A stretch of DNA of 64,000 nt from Arctopsyche grandis (taxonomy: Eukaryota; Arthropoda; Insecta; Trichoptera; Hydropsychidae): the NCBI RefSeq assembly GCF_051622035.1, contig NC_135356.1:1240001-1304000 (forward strand). The letters are read 5' to 3'. The notes below the pieces were generated by a model that worked only from the letters and a program-made list of their open reading frames with translations, did not search any database and was not told where the DNA came from. The translations under genes and the position numbers were made by a program. This document shows, in pieces, positions 44,301 to 56,988 of the stretch. Numbering within the stretch: the first letter of the stretch is position 1; every line of letters begins with the position of its first letter.

Positions 44301-46911
44301 ATTGTGGTTTACTTATGCATGTAAAACATTAATACTCTACCTATCCGTGCTAGAGTAATCCGCTCGCCGCAGTGCTGAATACCAAACTTCCGTTAGCACA
44401 AGACTTCGGCCCCGTCCACTGTCGGTGGGAGCAGGTAAATTGGTCGAATGCAATACACCTAAATCAATTCACCTAATGCAATTCCACTAATGACGCTTTT
44501 ACCGAAAATCTATTGACCTAATGGTAAATTCACCTAATATCTTTATACCGAAGGACACATTCACCTAATTTCGAGTTTCAAACCAGCAGTAGCCGAGTTT
44601 CAAACCAATAGTAGTAAATTTTATTATTTAGTAATTTTTCGACGCGATATCAATAGATGGCGTAGTAACATAGACAGATAAATGTTATAACATTTCTTTG
44701 CAAATAGCCCTTAAACTCTATATACACCATATTGCGCCCGACAGAAGATTTAAAAAGGATTTCCCACTTAATGGCGAGTGAACTAAATTAAGGACATTGA
44801 AAAAATTAATTGCTTTTGTAGCTTTGTATTATCTTTTGCTATATATACTATACTATATTATATAGCAAACATTGTACATATTTACAATAAAATTTATGAT
44901 AAAACAAAGTAATAAAAAGGAATCAAAAAAGATATACAGATTTTTTTTATTGTACATATATTAAAATTGGCTTTCCAATCATCAATATTAAAAGAAGGTG
45001 AGAAGAAAACGCATGTATAATAGACAGACTAGTACAATTTCTACGATTGATACAATTTCCATAATAAATAATTAATAATTTTAAATATACGTAATAAATA
45101 TAAATTATGATGAATACATAACAAATATAAATCAGTTAGTAATTTATACGTAGATTGCAAAACACAATGAAATATAAACAATAATAACAAGACAAGAAAC
45201 AAGCAATACAATAAATAATAAATAATTTATTAATCAAGTTACAGAAATAAACCAATTTATAATAAACATTTTCATGTAATAAAAACTCATGAGTGGTATT
45301 ACAGATGGTCAACTTATTACAGACAACACAGAACACATATATTATTTTCAATATATGAATAATCAATATGTAAAACAACTGACGTTAAAGAAAATTTACT
45401 ATTGTATCAAGTCATGTAATAAAAATACTCTTGTGTGAAGCTATGGAAGTTTTTTACAAAAAATTTGGTACGTATATAAACGAAAAGACGTTTGCTTATT
45501 TCAATGACCAGCTCTTCTCCACCGATCATGGTATTTGGTTGTTCTATTAGTGACACCACACAGACCCTAAGTAAATAATGATTTCAATCAATAACTGTAG
45601 CTTGTGACATGTCTAATTGTTTCGCACAAAATTTAATGCTTATCAGCTCATTCATACAGCGATAAATAAAATTTAACATTGGAAAGAGTTTAAAAATTTG
45701 AAGCCACATATTTTTTCGAAATCCTTTTTTAGTTCAGAATTTAATATCACATTTATAATTGGGTTTCAAGCGTGGAGCTAGGATTCTAAACGTACATTAA
45801 ATCCAAATTTCAGTTCTAAATATACTAGAACGAAAAATTTAAAAATAGCATAGTATAAGTAATATTTATCAATAAATTATGGAATTCAGCATTTTTAATC
45901 TTGACATATTCTCTAACGCAGATTGCCTCCCTGCGACGATAACTGTGAACGAAACAGCTCCCATATCAAATTTTGCTAACACAAATGTGATACTGTTCCA
46001 TTAGTTGTCGCATAAATCTACTAACAACAAATTTAGGATATTCTTGGCTCGATGAGTAGGACCAACGGGTCCTCAGTAGTTTCCACAGTTATTCCAACCC
46101 TTTCCTCTTCAGAAATAGTTTTCCAATGTCTAAAAAAAAAAATCATTACCTTAATTGATCCCATGTTATCAAAACTTAATAAATAAAATAAGTAGGGTGA
46201 AATTGATTATATTGAGTAATGAAATGTTTCGTGCTATTCTAAGATAATGTGATTGCAATTGCGAAATATAACTTCACTTAAATCATACGTGTACTTCATA
46301 TTAATGGTTGTGGTTGGTGAGAACAACTGCGGGAAAGCTTTGCTAGCGTTTAATTATTACATTAAATAAAATAGTGAATTTGGCATTTTTCTAAAGTACA
46401 ATATTCTAAATGAATTATTACTGGTATGAATTATTTCAAGTTTTATGGAGTGATTTGGCATACAATATAACTGTATATATGAAAGTATTGAATTTTGACA
46501 TGTTACATTTCAGCACAAATAAAAGTTGCATATTATATATTTTCTTGAAATGTTCATTATGAGTATAACAAAAGTACATTTAAATGATAAAAAAGAGCCT
46601 CGTAAAAAAGGCTTCATTTTGACTATAGAACAAATGTACGACTTTTGCCGTGCAGAATCAACAAGACTTGAGTATGCATTGCAAAAAATATTTTGATTTT
46701 TCAATGGAGAAGTTATCTGAATACCAAAATCCGACATTTTGAGCAATCCAGATGTTAGGGTTTTTTGCAGACACGGGTTGTCCCTTATATTTAGATATGA
46801 ATTTCTCTAGTCCACCGTATTCGATTTCCTGGTCTTCTTTTAAGTACTTTTACAACATTTTCACTGTTCTGGTAGGATAAACAATCTGCAGTATTATTAA
46901 TGGTATCTGCA

Positions 46912-47222
46912 TCTAAAACAATTCAGCATTATAAATAATTGTACTAGTTCAAGAACGTATTATTTACACAGTTTCATTATGATTTTATTGATGTGAATAA
47001 TTTATCTCCTGAGTGATATCACATTCATAATAATATAACATCATCAGTGATTATAATTACTTATAGCTAATGATGATAGAGTATGAATTAAAATATGAAT
47101 AGAATGAAAAATCAGTCCCACCGTATCTAAAGTGGGAGGTATAATTAATTCAACATTCGTGTACATATTTTGATTGGCCAGTATCGCAATATCCTGGGCC
47201 CTGGGAAAATTTATTCTGGGTC
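46912..47222 (-). pseudogene. Possible pair of decayed exons, unrecognised
   Basis: On the minus strand an AG acceptor precedes PRINFPRAQDIAILANQNMY and TNVELIIPPTLDT (47,222-47,122), which ends at a GT donor. A second acceptor at 46,915 opens a phase-compatible MQIPLIILQIVYPTR and a stop after six more codons. The composition is protein-like, but I recognise no family. It lies inside the candidate large transposon and may be its decayed gene. Confidence 0.2.
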
Positions 47223-47656
47223 CTATGACAAATTAAAAAAAAAGATCTTAAAAATATATTTTAATGAGTTAAAAATCTATCAGAAATATTATAAAAGTAC
47301 CTATATGTTAGTTGCTATTTTTTAATTTAAGATGTCGGCTGCTCTGCTGTCCCTTTCTCCATCGTAGTGTGCGTGGGATGCGTGATGTGGAAAAAAGGGA
47401 GGAAATTGTAAACCAATGAAAACAGGGCGTAAATCTGTTTATGTATTGCGACTGTATTAAGTTATACAGAGATCAAGCAGAGCAACCGAGGAAAGGGGGG
47501 GAGTAAACAAAGAAAGCAGAAAGCACGCGTGCCTTTTGAGGTTAGCCACGCGTAGCTGGCTAGGAGTTGTTGAGTAGCTGCCTTCTGGACGACAACTGAG
47601 ACAGACCCTCTGATGCTTCCTCTGGCGCACACCGCTATACTGGCGATACTGGAGCT

Positions 47657-47688
47657 GGTCGCTGGTCGCTGGTCGCTGGTTGCTGGTC
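47657..47688. repeat. GCTGGTC heptamer repeat
   Basis: About five head-to-tail units of GCTGGTC, the last with one change, within a locally GC-richer island at about 47,340-47,800. Confidence 0.85.
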
Positions 47689-47960
47689 TCCAAGTATCGT
47701 CACAACCCATCACCAGTGGCCGAGCTGGTGATTTCGGTGGCGAGAAAAACTACGTGTTTATGCCGAAGCCGTTGGCGCGCGACTGTCAGTCAGTCTGGGG
47801 TGGCCAGCACAAAAATATATCGGACAAATCGTGGAAAATTCTCGAGAAAGTATAATTTTTTTTTTTTAATATAGTGAATTGATTTTTTAGCATATAAAAT
47901 CGACAACATCAAAAGGACACAAACACTACATATGTATATCATATCAGGGGTTTATAACTT

Positions 47961-48300
47961 TTCATGGTTATTGTGTGGTGAAAAGACTGATTAGCTTTAA
48001 TACTATTGCATAAATCGCCACCCCATGAGTTTTTTTTATATTTTAAATATTTGTATACGAGACCAATGATTAAATACTGTGTTTTCGTTGATTTCCGAAT
48101 TGATATGTTGTTTTGAATTGTTGTTATTGTGGAATGAATTGTTATGTAATGACTGCCACTTAAAATCAAGTTTTGCAAGTGATGTGTCACCGCTCATGGT
48201 TATTGTGTAGTGAAAAGACTGCCAATAAATCACCACACCATGAGTTTTTTTATATTTTAAATATTTGTATACCAGACCATTCATTAAATACTGTGTTTTC
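47961..48300. repeat. Direct tandem duplication, period about 235 bp
   Basis: TCATGGTTATTGTGTGGTGA near 47,961 recurs as TCATGGTTATTGTGTAGTGA near 48,195. Both are followed by CCATGAGTTTTTTTATATTT and TAAATACTGTGTTTTCGT. Confidence 0.85.
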
Positions 48301-49738
48301 GTGTTTATTAATATTTGTCATAACTATTGTGTATTAAAAAAATTTCAAAAGACTCTGTTTCTTTCAATTTAAAAAATTTTACTGTGTACTTTTTATTCCC
48401 ATTATTTAAATAATTAATATATATTTACTTTTTCTTTATAATTTTTAACTTCAGCAAGTGGAGACTCTTGTCTTCTACAATCTAAAACGAATTGTCGCCG
48501 GAAGATAAAGAGTGATATATATTTTCTAGTTTATTTCCGTTCGATTTCTTGTTTGAAAATAGATTTGAAATGTTGTTCAGTAAAACTCAAAGATTGTTAA
48601 TGATAACAATGCCAGCTGTTCTCTAGAGTAAGTATCAAATGAAACACAATGTTTCCACAAATCTTTGACTTTTTCTAGTGTTCGGGTAAAAAGTATATAT
48701 CTATATAAGAAAAATATTAACTTTCATCTATCCCATATATAATAATTATTTCATATGACAATGGATTTAAAATATGACTTATCGGAATTAGTCGATATGT
48801 AAAATGGTAAGTGTTCATCGTATGACATTTCTTCGCTGAATTCCGTTTCTTCTATCTACTTAATGAATATGATTTATAGAACCTAGGCTTTCAATGAATG
48901 TAACACAGTATTGCTTATCACTTAATAAAATGGCACTTGACTTGCAATTCGAGTCGGCATGACACTATCAACTATTAGTTTAATGTGAGTATCCAATAGT
49001 TTCGAAAAAATCAGCAGCATCGGCAGCAGCAGTCGCATCATTTTTGAGATTTGTATGTAATAAAAGGCTCGTTTCCGGTTTATAAAACTTATTGATTATT
49101 TATTATTTATGTAATATTAATTGAAGGACTATATTTTTTCGATAAGAGTAGACATTTAATTAATAAGTCCAAAAAATAGTGTAAGTTCGAGCGTACAAGT
49201 TAATACAAGTTATAGATATAAAATTTCAGTTCGATACACGGTCTAGGATATATAATAATTCAAAGAAAAATAATGCTACTTCCGGCAGATTTGAAAATGA
49301 AAAAAAAAATTATAGCGCAACGATTAAAATTTTATTACACAGTAAAAAGTTTCAGTGTTTCAGTTTCAAAGATATTTAATGGTGTTTGAATTATTACTAA
49401 AATACACAGCCAAACACGCACATTTTTTAAAAACAGTGATCGACTTCATCTATTAATAAAATATAAATTTTAAAATACAACTTAATATTTTATTTTGTTT
49501 TAAATAATCTTGAAATTATCAATGCAAAAGTGCCATCTATCCGTCAACGTAAAACAACCTTCATTCGATCAATTTGTATTAGGTAAACTGCAGTTAGGTA
49601 TGTATGACATTAGGTATGGTCGTCGTTCGGTATGTTGATATTCGACCAACTCGCTTAGGTATACTCGAATTAGGTGAATTGCATTAGGCGAACTTACAGT
49701 GAATCAGTGCACTGCGCGCAACAGACCGCAACAGACCC

Positions 49739-49878
49739 ATCGTTTCCCAACCTTTTTTGACTCGCGTACCACTTGGTAGTACATAATGCTAAATTATACC
49801 ACCATATAAAAATGATTGTGTAGTATTTGCATGGTAAGGATTGTGAAGACAGGATATGTAGCATATGATGATCTGTTT
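49739..49878. mobile_element. Fragment of hAT MITE family 1 at the duplication junction
   Basis: CGTTTCCCAACCTTTTTTGA and GCGTACCACTTGGTAGTACA match the element at 7203-7778, with a 40-bp difference in the middle. It ends at GATCTGTTTTG, where copy B of the segmental duplication starts. Confidence 0.85.
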
Positions 49879-50545
49879 TGGTTTGACTTGCATGAAATCT
49901 AGACATAATGCAAAATTGCAATGCAGGTAAAAAAAATTTCCAGGTAGCATTGAAAAAAAATGCATTGAATATGGGTCGTGTAATCCGTGTCAATGTTTAT
50001 AAAGACTGGCTTACACCGGAATTGCTGAATTTATAATTATAGTAGAATTTCTCGTTGGAAATCCCTAGCTGCTGAGTATTTTAGATTGTGGCATGGTATT
50101 TAGATTGTGAGCATGACATTTTAAGAACGATGAAGATCGAACTAGTTTTTGAGAAATACATAAAATTAATAGACTTAGACTTTGTTTATTTTATATTGTT
50201 GCAAGATATATGTACATATTAGAGAGTCTAAACACACCTTTACAAAACTCGAAATCCTCATTGGTAGTTATCTAGGGTCTCGTACTTTTTTAAATAATGC
50301 AATAATAATTATGACTGACGGTTGTATCAAAAAGTTATTTTCTTTGGATTTTTAATAGATTTTTATTTATCATAAAATATACTCACAATAAATTTATTCT
50401 ACATATATGTATGTATGTATGTATATAATAGTTATTAATCTAACGATTATTATCTATTTACAAGCTTTTTATTATTCGCTTTCGTTTTGATGATAGTAAT
50501 AAAATTAATAATAGGAGATCATTCTAGTTTGACACGCATATGTAC

Positions 50546-50875
50546 CAGTCGTTCTCATGTTTCATAAAGTAATATTTCACAATTTTATTTGTTATTTTTT
50601 GCATTTTATGTAGTTCGATTAAAACAACTTCTGATTTCAAATTTAAAACGTAAAATTATAGTGTCTTCAATCTATATCTGGAACTTGCTATATGCTTGCA
50701 TTGATATACATATGTATGTACAATATTCTATTATTGTACATAAATTTATTTTTTTGTAGTTGTTTATAATTCGAACTATGTATGTAATACATGTCAAAAA
50801 TTTATAAATAATTTTATAAATAAAATAGTGAAATATTACTCTATATAGCGTTGGTGGCTGCACATGAGAACCACT
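50546..50875. mobile_element. hAT-type MITE, family 2 (copy B)
   Basis: As at 12,558-12,894, but the left end has lost 18 bp (GCAGCCATCAACG region) and has CAGTCG in place of CAGTGG. Confidence 0.82.
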
Positions 50876-51105
50876 GATCTAGTCACATATCTGCACTCAG
50901 ATTGACTGAAATTTGATACAAAAACATTTTTTCGGGTTTCAAAGTATTTTTGCACACTCCACTTCTCCGGAGGTTTTTCCTTAGTCTGCAAATCGTACGA
51001 CTCGTTGATCAATGCAAAACTCCTTAATGGAAGATCGGTTGATGTAGTATTTTTGTAAATAAACACTCCAGAGATGATTTCACGAGTACCGGTCAATTTA
51101 GACAT
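50876..51105 (-). pseudogene. Unrecognised coding-like fragment (copy B)
   Basis: Identical in translation to the fragment at 12,895-13,123 and likewise cut by the hAT MITE. Retention of the frame is explained by recent duplication. Confidence 0.3.
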
Positions 51106-51576
51106 TCAAAGATACATAAATTCACAACAAGCTGAATGTGAGTAAAATTGTTCAAAACGTAATTATAAATGAAATGTCAAAACTCGTCATCGTTCTGATA
51201 CCTGGAAAAAAATCATAGGTCAAAAATATGGGTTTTTCGCGATTTTCAACAAAACGGTAAGTTTTATTATAAAATTACATCTGACAAAAATTGTAGATTA
51301 TAAAATTATCTATAAAAAATGTATCAGTACTTTTTTTTCTAAGAGCCACCGTTTCTGAGGTATAACGATTCAAAAAATTGTAAAAGTTGTAATCGTCATA
51401 ATATGCATAATACTTTGAGATATAATAGAATTATAACTTTGAGAATATCAGGTAAAATGAAACCCAGCCCCCTAATTTATACGCTAGTGTAACCTTGAGA
51501 CAACATCTGTCTCCCTTTTCAGAGTTAGGCCATATATATTTTTTTGTTGTTCTGATACTGGTCCATTCATCTAGAG

Positions 51577-53092
51577 CAGGTCTGGGCAAGCTTTTCGGAT
51601 GAAGGGCCACTTTAGAAATTAAAAATGAGCGGCAGGCCGCAAGTAAAATGCTATTTTTAGATATACATTATTTATTATCGTGAAAGAAATTAAAACATAA
51701 TTTTTTTTTAAATTTCATACAAAACAACAATTTAATTTGACGAATGAAACTGTTTCAGATTTTTAACAGTTTTTTTAATTTCAGGAGAAAGTTTTGTAGT
51801 TGAAATTCTTAAAAATGCTTGTAAATTTTCATCTGTGATGCTTGATTGTAAAGAATTTTTAATTGATATGTTTTTTTACATATTTAGGTTGATCAAAAAA
51901 CCACCAACATTTTTTGAGCAAAATCTCTAAGTTTGTCGAATTTTTCCGTATTAAGGGCGTTGTACAATATGCAAATTTCTTCATGACGGTGTAATTCCCT
52001 TAAATCATCATCGCACTGTAAATATAATATATAATCTTAATTTATAGCTCCGTCTCGCCACTTAAATCGTCGATAATTTCAGCATATTCTTCAAATTTAT
52101 TTTCTGGTACCTTCAGCAATTTCACGGTTGAAAGGTGGTCTACCCGTTTAATCAAAAAATGGTGAAGAAACAGTCGTAGTTTTAATTTAAATGCTTTCAA
52201 ACTTTTCACCATATCGTGAACATATAAATTTTCCTCTTGGAACACTGTGATGAAAGTATTTAAATGTGTCACGATGTCCAAAGTAAATGCAAAATCACAC
52301 AGCCAGTCACATTATCAGTTAATTCGGGGAAGTCGATACTATTTTTCATTTCTAAAAATAGAACGATTTCTTATTTTGTATCCCATAATCGCCGAAGTAT
52401 TTTTCCTAGGCTAAGCCATCGAATATGATTATGATCAATAATATCTGTGAACTCAGATTCAATAACTTGAAGGATAGCAATGAATTGTCTGTGTTTCAAG
52501 CCACTCGATCGTATTAAATTGGCAAGTTTAATAATACAAGATGTCACATGTGCAACTTTTAACACATTTTGGCACAATACTTGTTGATGTATGATATAAT
52601 GAATTATAATTAAATTTTAATCAGGACAATTTTCGAAAATTTATCCTGGATTTTCTTTATCCAATATTTTTAACCGTCAAACTTGGTGTTCTGTCAGTTG
52701 TTATTTTTTTTAAGCAATTAACAACTTTTTCAAAAATATCAGCTCCTGTTGTTTGATTTTTAAGTGATTCCAATGATAAAAGCTCTTCAATAATTTCAAA
52801 TTTAGAGTTTCATCCGCGTATGAAAATTAATAACTGTGCTGTATCTTTTCGGTCATTACTTTCGTCGAGAGCTATCGAGTACCATGTGATCGATTCTAAT
52901 ATGTATGTATGATAATTGCTTATTAAAGTTTGTATTCTAGTTTGCCGTCTAGTTTGACCCAAATTTGAATTCTATCTTATGTCAGAAACGATAAACCATT
53001 TAACAAATCAACAAAATTTTTTTAGATCAGAAAAATTAAGCTTTTTTTTAATTTTGCTCGCGGGCCGCACCAAATTAGTTTGCCCAGGCCTG
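51577..53092 (-). mobile_element. Decayed 1.5-kb hAT transposon (copy B)
   Basis: Same ends, flanking octamers and transposase fragments (minus strand 52,371-52,577 and 52,042-52,281) as at 13,595-15,110, with a few substitutions. Confidence 0.9.
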
Positions 53093-53100
53093 ATCTATAG

Positions 53101-55042
53101 TCAAATTAAACCGTTGATTATTTGAGATTTTTTCCAACAATTCGGAAATAATTTCCGATTTTACGACTTCATAATGTTTCTGCACTAATTTCATGACATC
53201 ACTTTCATTTTTGGGCAATTTATATCCTCGATATGTTATCGACTCCCTGATGAATTCGGATTTACATAGTTATAGCTCATATGGATATTCCATCTACAGC
53301 GGCCAATTTTTCAACAATTTCTTCTAGGCTTTTTCGATGGATAAAATCAAAGAGTCAAATCGTTTAATTAAATTCGTCGATTTTTAACGGGATTTTCAAC
53401 CATAGAATTAATTTACGTGTCACTGTCTCGTTTTTCATTTGGATATATATGTATTATGTGTTTTAAGATATACTTGAATTAAGAACAGTTTTTTCTGATT
53501 TGCACACGTTGCAGTTTGCTTTATGCAGTTTGTTTTTGATTAAGATCCCGCTACTGGCAGCAGTGTGAAATTATCCCAAATTTTCCATGTTTTCTTTTGT
53601 GACATGCTTCACTAAAAATACCAAAAAAAATAAAAATAATTTAATCGATCATTATCTAAATATAATAGTATAAGTATGCTCAATCAATTTTCATTTATTT
53701 TATATACAGAAACGTTTCATTTGATAGTTTATGTACCTTTAAATGACTGATGACGGTTCGTGTGTTGAAATTAATAGCGAAAAGTGTAGTTTTTTCCTTC
53801 TTTGGTAATATATTATAATATTCAAAATTCAAAACATTTTTCAATAACTAAATATATGCATTTTACATAAATAATTTGAAATATCGACATTGTAATGTGA
53901 AATCGACAAGTAATGTGAAATATCGACAGTAAAACAGAATGAAATATTGTATGTTATAAAAATTAATAACATATTTTAATCAGGCTATTTGTTTACTGAA
54001 GTTAAAATTATTAACAAATAAATACAGGTCAATATCAATATTCTTAAAACAATTACATATGTATATCTCAGCAGAGGAATACCAATATTATCGGCAAATT
54101 AAGCAAATATGTGATTTTGTGTCCCTTTATTGCTATCATTATTATTATGGAACTTTGTAGTTTTCCAAAAAATATAATGTTAAATATACTTATAATTCGG
54201 TCAAGAATAAAACTGATTTTTTTAAGAGAATTACAAGAAATAATTAAAGTACTTACCTTTAACGAAATCAGGTATGATGAGAATGATAACAATGTCTAAG
54301 GCAAAATACTTTAGGGTTATACGCATCGCATACTTATTCATTACACTGTTCGACATGAAAAATCGTTTAGAGACGAGATATGACTTTTTTTATAGATCTG
54401 GTAATAAAAAATGTTGATTGGTTCGAGATTCGGAGATATATCGGAGATCGGTCGTTGTCTCAAAATCTGTCAATTTTCTGTTCAAAATGAATATTGGAAT
54501 CTATAGTCGGGTATTTTATCTTTCATTTGTAGTACTTTTCAGCTTTCAAATCTCTCTAAGCAGTCGTCCAGTTCAAATCAAAAGTCAAAAGTACGTATTT
54601 TCACTTGGGATTTTTTCCCACTGTTATTACTATTTTATATTGAGTATTTTCTATTGAAACATGTTTATTGGAATAGTTTTCTGGCTGCATTATTTTTTTT
54701 TTCGTTTAAAATGGTTAATTGGAAATGTGCTGAATTTTAAATCGGTAAAATTACGAGCTATAAACTCGAACTAGTGGATCGCTGTTTTATGTTTATTTGG
54801 ATTTGAATATTTTTAATGTGACTGAAAAAGATTTTGAATTTTTACGTTAATACTTGAAAATTTATATACCCGGATAACCTACTTAGTAGCACATGCTCGC
54901 TTTATTGAACAAACGGGTCACATTGAGGAGAGTGCCACTTATAGAACTCAATAGGTTCAATAGTTTCCTTTTTTTTTATTTTTCAATTTTTTGCCCCCTT
55001 GAACTCATCGTTTGATTTTGCAGCTGCTAGTCGCAGCTGCAA
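53101..55042. other. AT-rich sequence without recognised gene (copy B)
   Basis: Counterpart of 15,119-17,060. Nothing recognised. Confidence 0.45.
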
Positions 55043-55251
55043 ATTTTTTTCCGCGCCTCCCTACCTTTTATTTTTTAATATATATAATAATATATACACG
55101 TTTTAAATAATAAACCTTTATTTAAAAAAAAATACTGAACACTACAATAGACAGAATAATAAAAAGGTTTTGCTATAACATAAATTTATACGAACACGTA
55201 TATTTATTATTATATTAAATTACTAATTAAACTACATCTATCACATCAAAA

Positions 55252-55818
55252 TTAAATGCGAATGATGTTGTTGTTTTTTGGCACAAAGTTTATCAAATCT
55301 TGGGGGCAATATGGAGAGTGCCACTCGTAACTCCTTTTCGGTAGAAACACTTGCATTGCTTTGCAATACAAAGATTCATACTCTCCACTAAGATTCATCC
55401 AAAATTTAATTATGGTTTCATTTTGAAACTTTTGTTTTAGTGAGCTATCGCATGATAATTCTATCAATTTTTCTTTTTCGATAGTTGTCAGTTCGAATTC
55501 GCCTTCTTCATTGTAGTTAAATGGATTCTGTATACACAAAAACTTTGAGAAATCAAGGTCTTTGAAATAATTGGAAAAATGCAGCACTAAACCATCCAAG
55601 TGGTAAGTAAAAAGATTTTTACTTGTTTCAATATTGGCTGTGGCCCAGAAATCTTTGGAAAGTGAAAACATATCCAAATCATTCTTTTGTAAATTTGATT
55701 TCCATAACTTCAACTTTTTAATGAAAGCTTTTACTTTGTCTTTTTGAACAAGTGGATGTATTTGTGATCCCTGCATTGATTTATTTAAACACCTCAATTT
55801 TCCAAAAATTTCAACCAA
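55252..55818 (-). pseudogene. hAT transposase, C-terminal half (copy B)
   Basis: Same 188-codon frame as 17,270-17,836. The enclosing relic ends at 56,067 with CAGTTTGGAAACCGCTG. It is a duplicate of an already truncated gene, not an independent one. Confidence 0.85.
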
Positions 55819-56269
55819 ATAGGCAAGTTTAACAATTTAATTATCTAGAGGTTTTCTTCGAGAAAGGTTGCTAATTAAATGTGTATATAAAAATGAAAAT
55901 AAACATTCATGCATTGAATTTTTACTGTTAAGCTACGATATGAAGTTTTATTTATTTGTAGATATTATGGTATGAAAATTATTTTTTTATTAAAAAGTTT
56001 TGGCGCCTCCCCTGGCAATAGTCCGCGCCTCCCGTGGGAGGCGCGCCTCCCAGTTTGGAAACCGCTGGTGTAGATGGATATCACAAAAATTTTAAATAAA
56101 ACAACTTTATGAAAATAAATTTATAATGTAATTCAACACACAATAATTACATGGAATAATTACAAATTTTCCAAAAATGTGCCACTCAATTTTTTATTAT
56201 ATATTTTAATAAATGTAAATATAATACAAATACCACTTAGTCTATTTTTTTTTCTTTTAAAAACATGGA

Positions 56270-56900
56270 AAAATATAAAAATATGAATGAGATGTTGAAA
56301 ATCTATTGAAGAAAAAAATTACTGTTAGTGGTGACTTCTTCTTCGATTCAACGGTTCGGAACAGCTCTTCAGCGCTCATATCAGTCCATGACAACTTCAT
56401 CCTTCCAATCCATTTTCTACCTTCTATTTTTCCCATGATAATCAAACGGAAAAATTCGTATTTTGAACCCTGTATCATGCGTCCGAGGTACTCCATCTGT
56501 CTCCACTTGATGACAGAAACAAGTTTCCTGCTTCTCCGTATCATGCTGAGGACAGCTTCATTTGTGACTTTTTTGGTCCATGGGATCTTCAGCATACGCC
56601 TGTTGACCCACATCTCAAAATCTTCGATACGGCTGATCATTCTGGTCTTCAGAGTCCTCGTTTTGCATCCAGATAGCAGCACTCTTTGCGAATCTCAAAC
56701 GCGTACGAAGATTGTGATGCTTGTTTATTGTTGATGAACACTGTTCTAGCCATCTCGATGCGGATTCTTACGTTTTCATCTGGGTCAAGCTCTTAATTTA
56801 ACCAAGTTCTCAGGTATTTAAATATTTTAACTCTTTCTAACACCTCTAGATACAACGTTTAGATCACCGGTGTCTGTTTGCATTTTGTCAACTACATAGC
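56270..56900 (-). mobile_element. 5'-truncated LINE tail (copy B)
   Basis: Counterpart of 18,290-18,920, with a few substitutions (for example RRSRKLVSVIKWRQ against RRGRKLVSVIKWRQ). It has the same position just downstream of the IFT122 stop. Confidence 0.85.
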
Positions 56901-56988
56901 ATAAATTTCGTCTTCTTTATATTTATGTGCAGACCTCTTCGATTGCTTTCTTGATTAACAGTATATCTTTCTTCCATTCCAAAAATTT

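Larger units (their letters stand above)
44419..49701. mobile_element. Candidate large DNA transposon bounded by inverted motif arrays
   Basis: The left edge (44,440-44,575) contains many spaced copies of TTCACCTAAT and ACCGAA motifs. The right edge (49,580-49,695) holds the reverse complement, ATTAGGTGAA and TTCGGTAT. Both outer edges begin at a CACTG string, and both inner edges carry ATAGATGGC-like sequence, again inverted. The interior is AT-rich and only short frames survive. Terminal inverted arrays of short subrepeats occur in foldback/MULE-like and some other DNA transposons. I could not assign a superfamily or find a transposase or target duplication. Confidence 0.5.
11891..49878. 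repeat. Segmental duplication, copy A (about 38 kb unit)
   Basis: Sequence from about 11,891 onward realigns at 49,879 onward in the same orientation with a nearly constant offset of 37,982-37,980. After the TRIM, BEL and LTR insertions the offset drops by exactly their lengths plus target duplications. Copy B is visible to its equivalent of about 36,308. The intervening sequence to 49,878 completes the unit. Sparse single-base differences suggest a recent event. A false duplication from two assembled haplotypes cannot be excluded from sequence alone. Confidence 0.9.
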
